Shown: positions 12,995-13,144 of the stretch, in pieces
Position numbering within the stretch: the first letter of the stretch is position 1
Layout: every line of letters begins with the position of its first letter
Program-made: the position numbers and the translations under genes
Source: Desulfobacterales bacterium
GTDB taxonomy: Bacteria > Desulfobacterota > Desulfobacteria > Desulfobacterales > JAUCGF01
Length of the DNA: 13,144 nt
Reading direction: 5' to 3'
Assembly: GCA_029940345.1 (NCBI GenBank)
Contig: JAOZRC010000077.1
Location: 1 to 13,144 of the forward strand
Notes under the pieces: model-generated
The model's database searches: none
Told to the model about the DNA's origin: nothing
Seen by the model: only the letters and a program-made list of their open reading frames with translations

Positions 12995-13144
12995 TGACAG
13001 CATTTCTAATCCAGGATCTGGTTGCTTAACCCTACTTTAAAAACGGCGGAACATATACGGATGTTTTGACATTCCGCTACTGATTTCATTTTATAAGAGC
13101 CTGTTTGGAAAGTCGTGATCGAAGCGAAAAAGTGTGAGAGCGAG
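12995..13144. other. Non-coding tail with one imperfect hairpin
   Basis: gcggaa (13046-13051) and ttccgc (13072-13077) can pair, enclosing a smaller aacat/atgtt stem. No T-run follows. The last 60 bases are purine-rich and open in some frames, but too short to call. The window ends before any start can be judged. Confidence 0.3.

Overview
The window looks like chromosomal DNA of a Gram-negative bacterium of moderate G+C content. A sulfate-reducer-type deltaproteobacterium (Desulfobacterota) is my best guess. The basis is the metX-metW pair, an orphan anaerobic-type GlpB flavoprotein, a stand-alone receiver protein with a long beta4-beta5 segment, a DUF2780 protein and a secreted TPR-CHAT protein. 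This placement is inference from family content. No rRNA or tRNA gene, CRISPR array or transposase gene was seen.

Layout, left to right. Positions 1-313 are a decayed patch: the right end of a small inverted-repeat element abuts a nonsense-interrupted fragment of a PLD-like/helicase-type protein. Positions 330-2265 (minus strand) are a methionine operon, metX then metW, with overlapping ends, a good sigma70-type promoter and a leader of about 114 nt. A plus-strand Nudix hydrolase follows (2423-3019). The 358-bp gap after it holds several hairpins and a complete 127-bp MITE-like element with near-perfect 8-bp target duplications. A secreted DUF2780 protein (3378-3845, minus) and a 1124-residue exported TPR/carbohydrate-binding/CHAT protease-like protein (4025-7399, plus) are divergently transcribed from a shared region with a nested palindrome.

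Next comes an orphan glpB (7751-9040) lying between two copies of a second, unrelated 138-bp MITE-like element. Each copy has its own perfect 8-bp target duplication. A pair of REP-like hairpins sits just upstream of glpB. The right end of the window holds a single-domain response regulator (9353-9742), a divergent shikimate dehydrogenase whose usual catalytic Asp is Asn (9833-10651), and a large GAF-domain protein of unknown function (10670-12994). These three share one strand with short gaps and may be co-transcribed.

Functionally, metX and metW form one pathway unit (homoserine O-acylation for methionine). The other genes do not form an obvious pathway. The most novel items are the two non-autonomous element families, whose ends can be defined to the base, and the secreted CHAT protein with a carbohydrate-binding-like domain set between TPR blocks.
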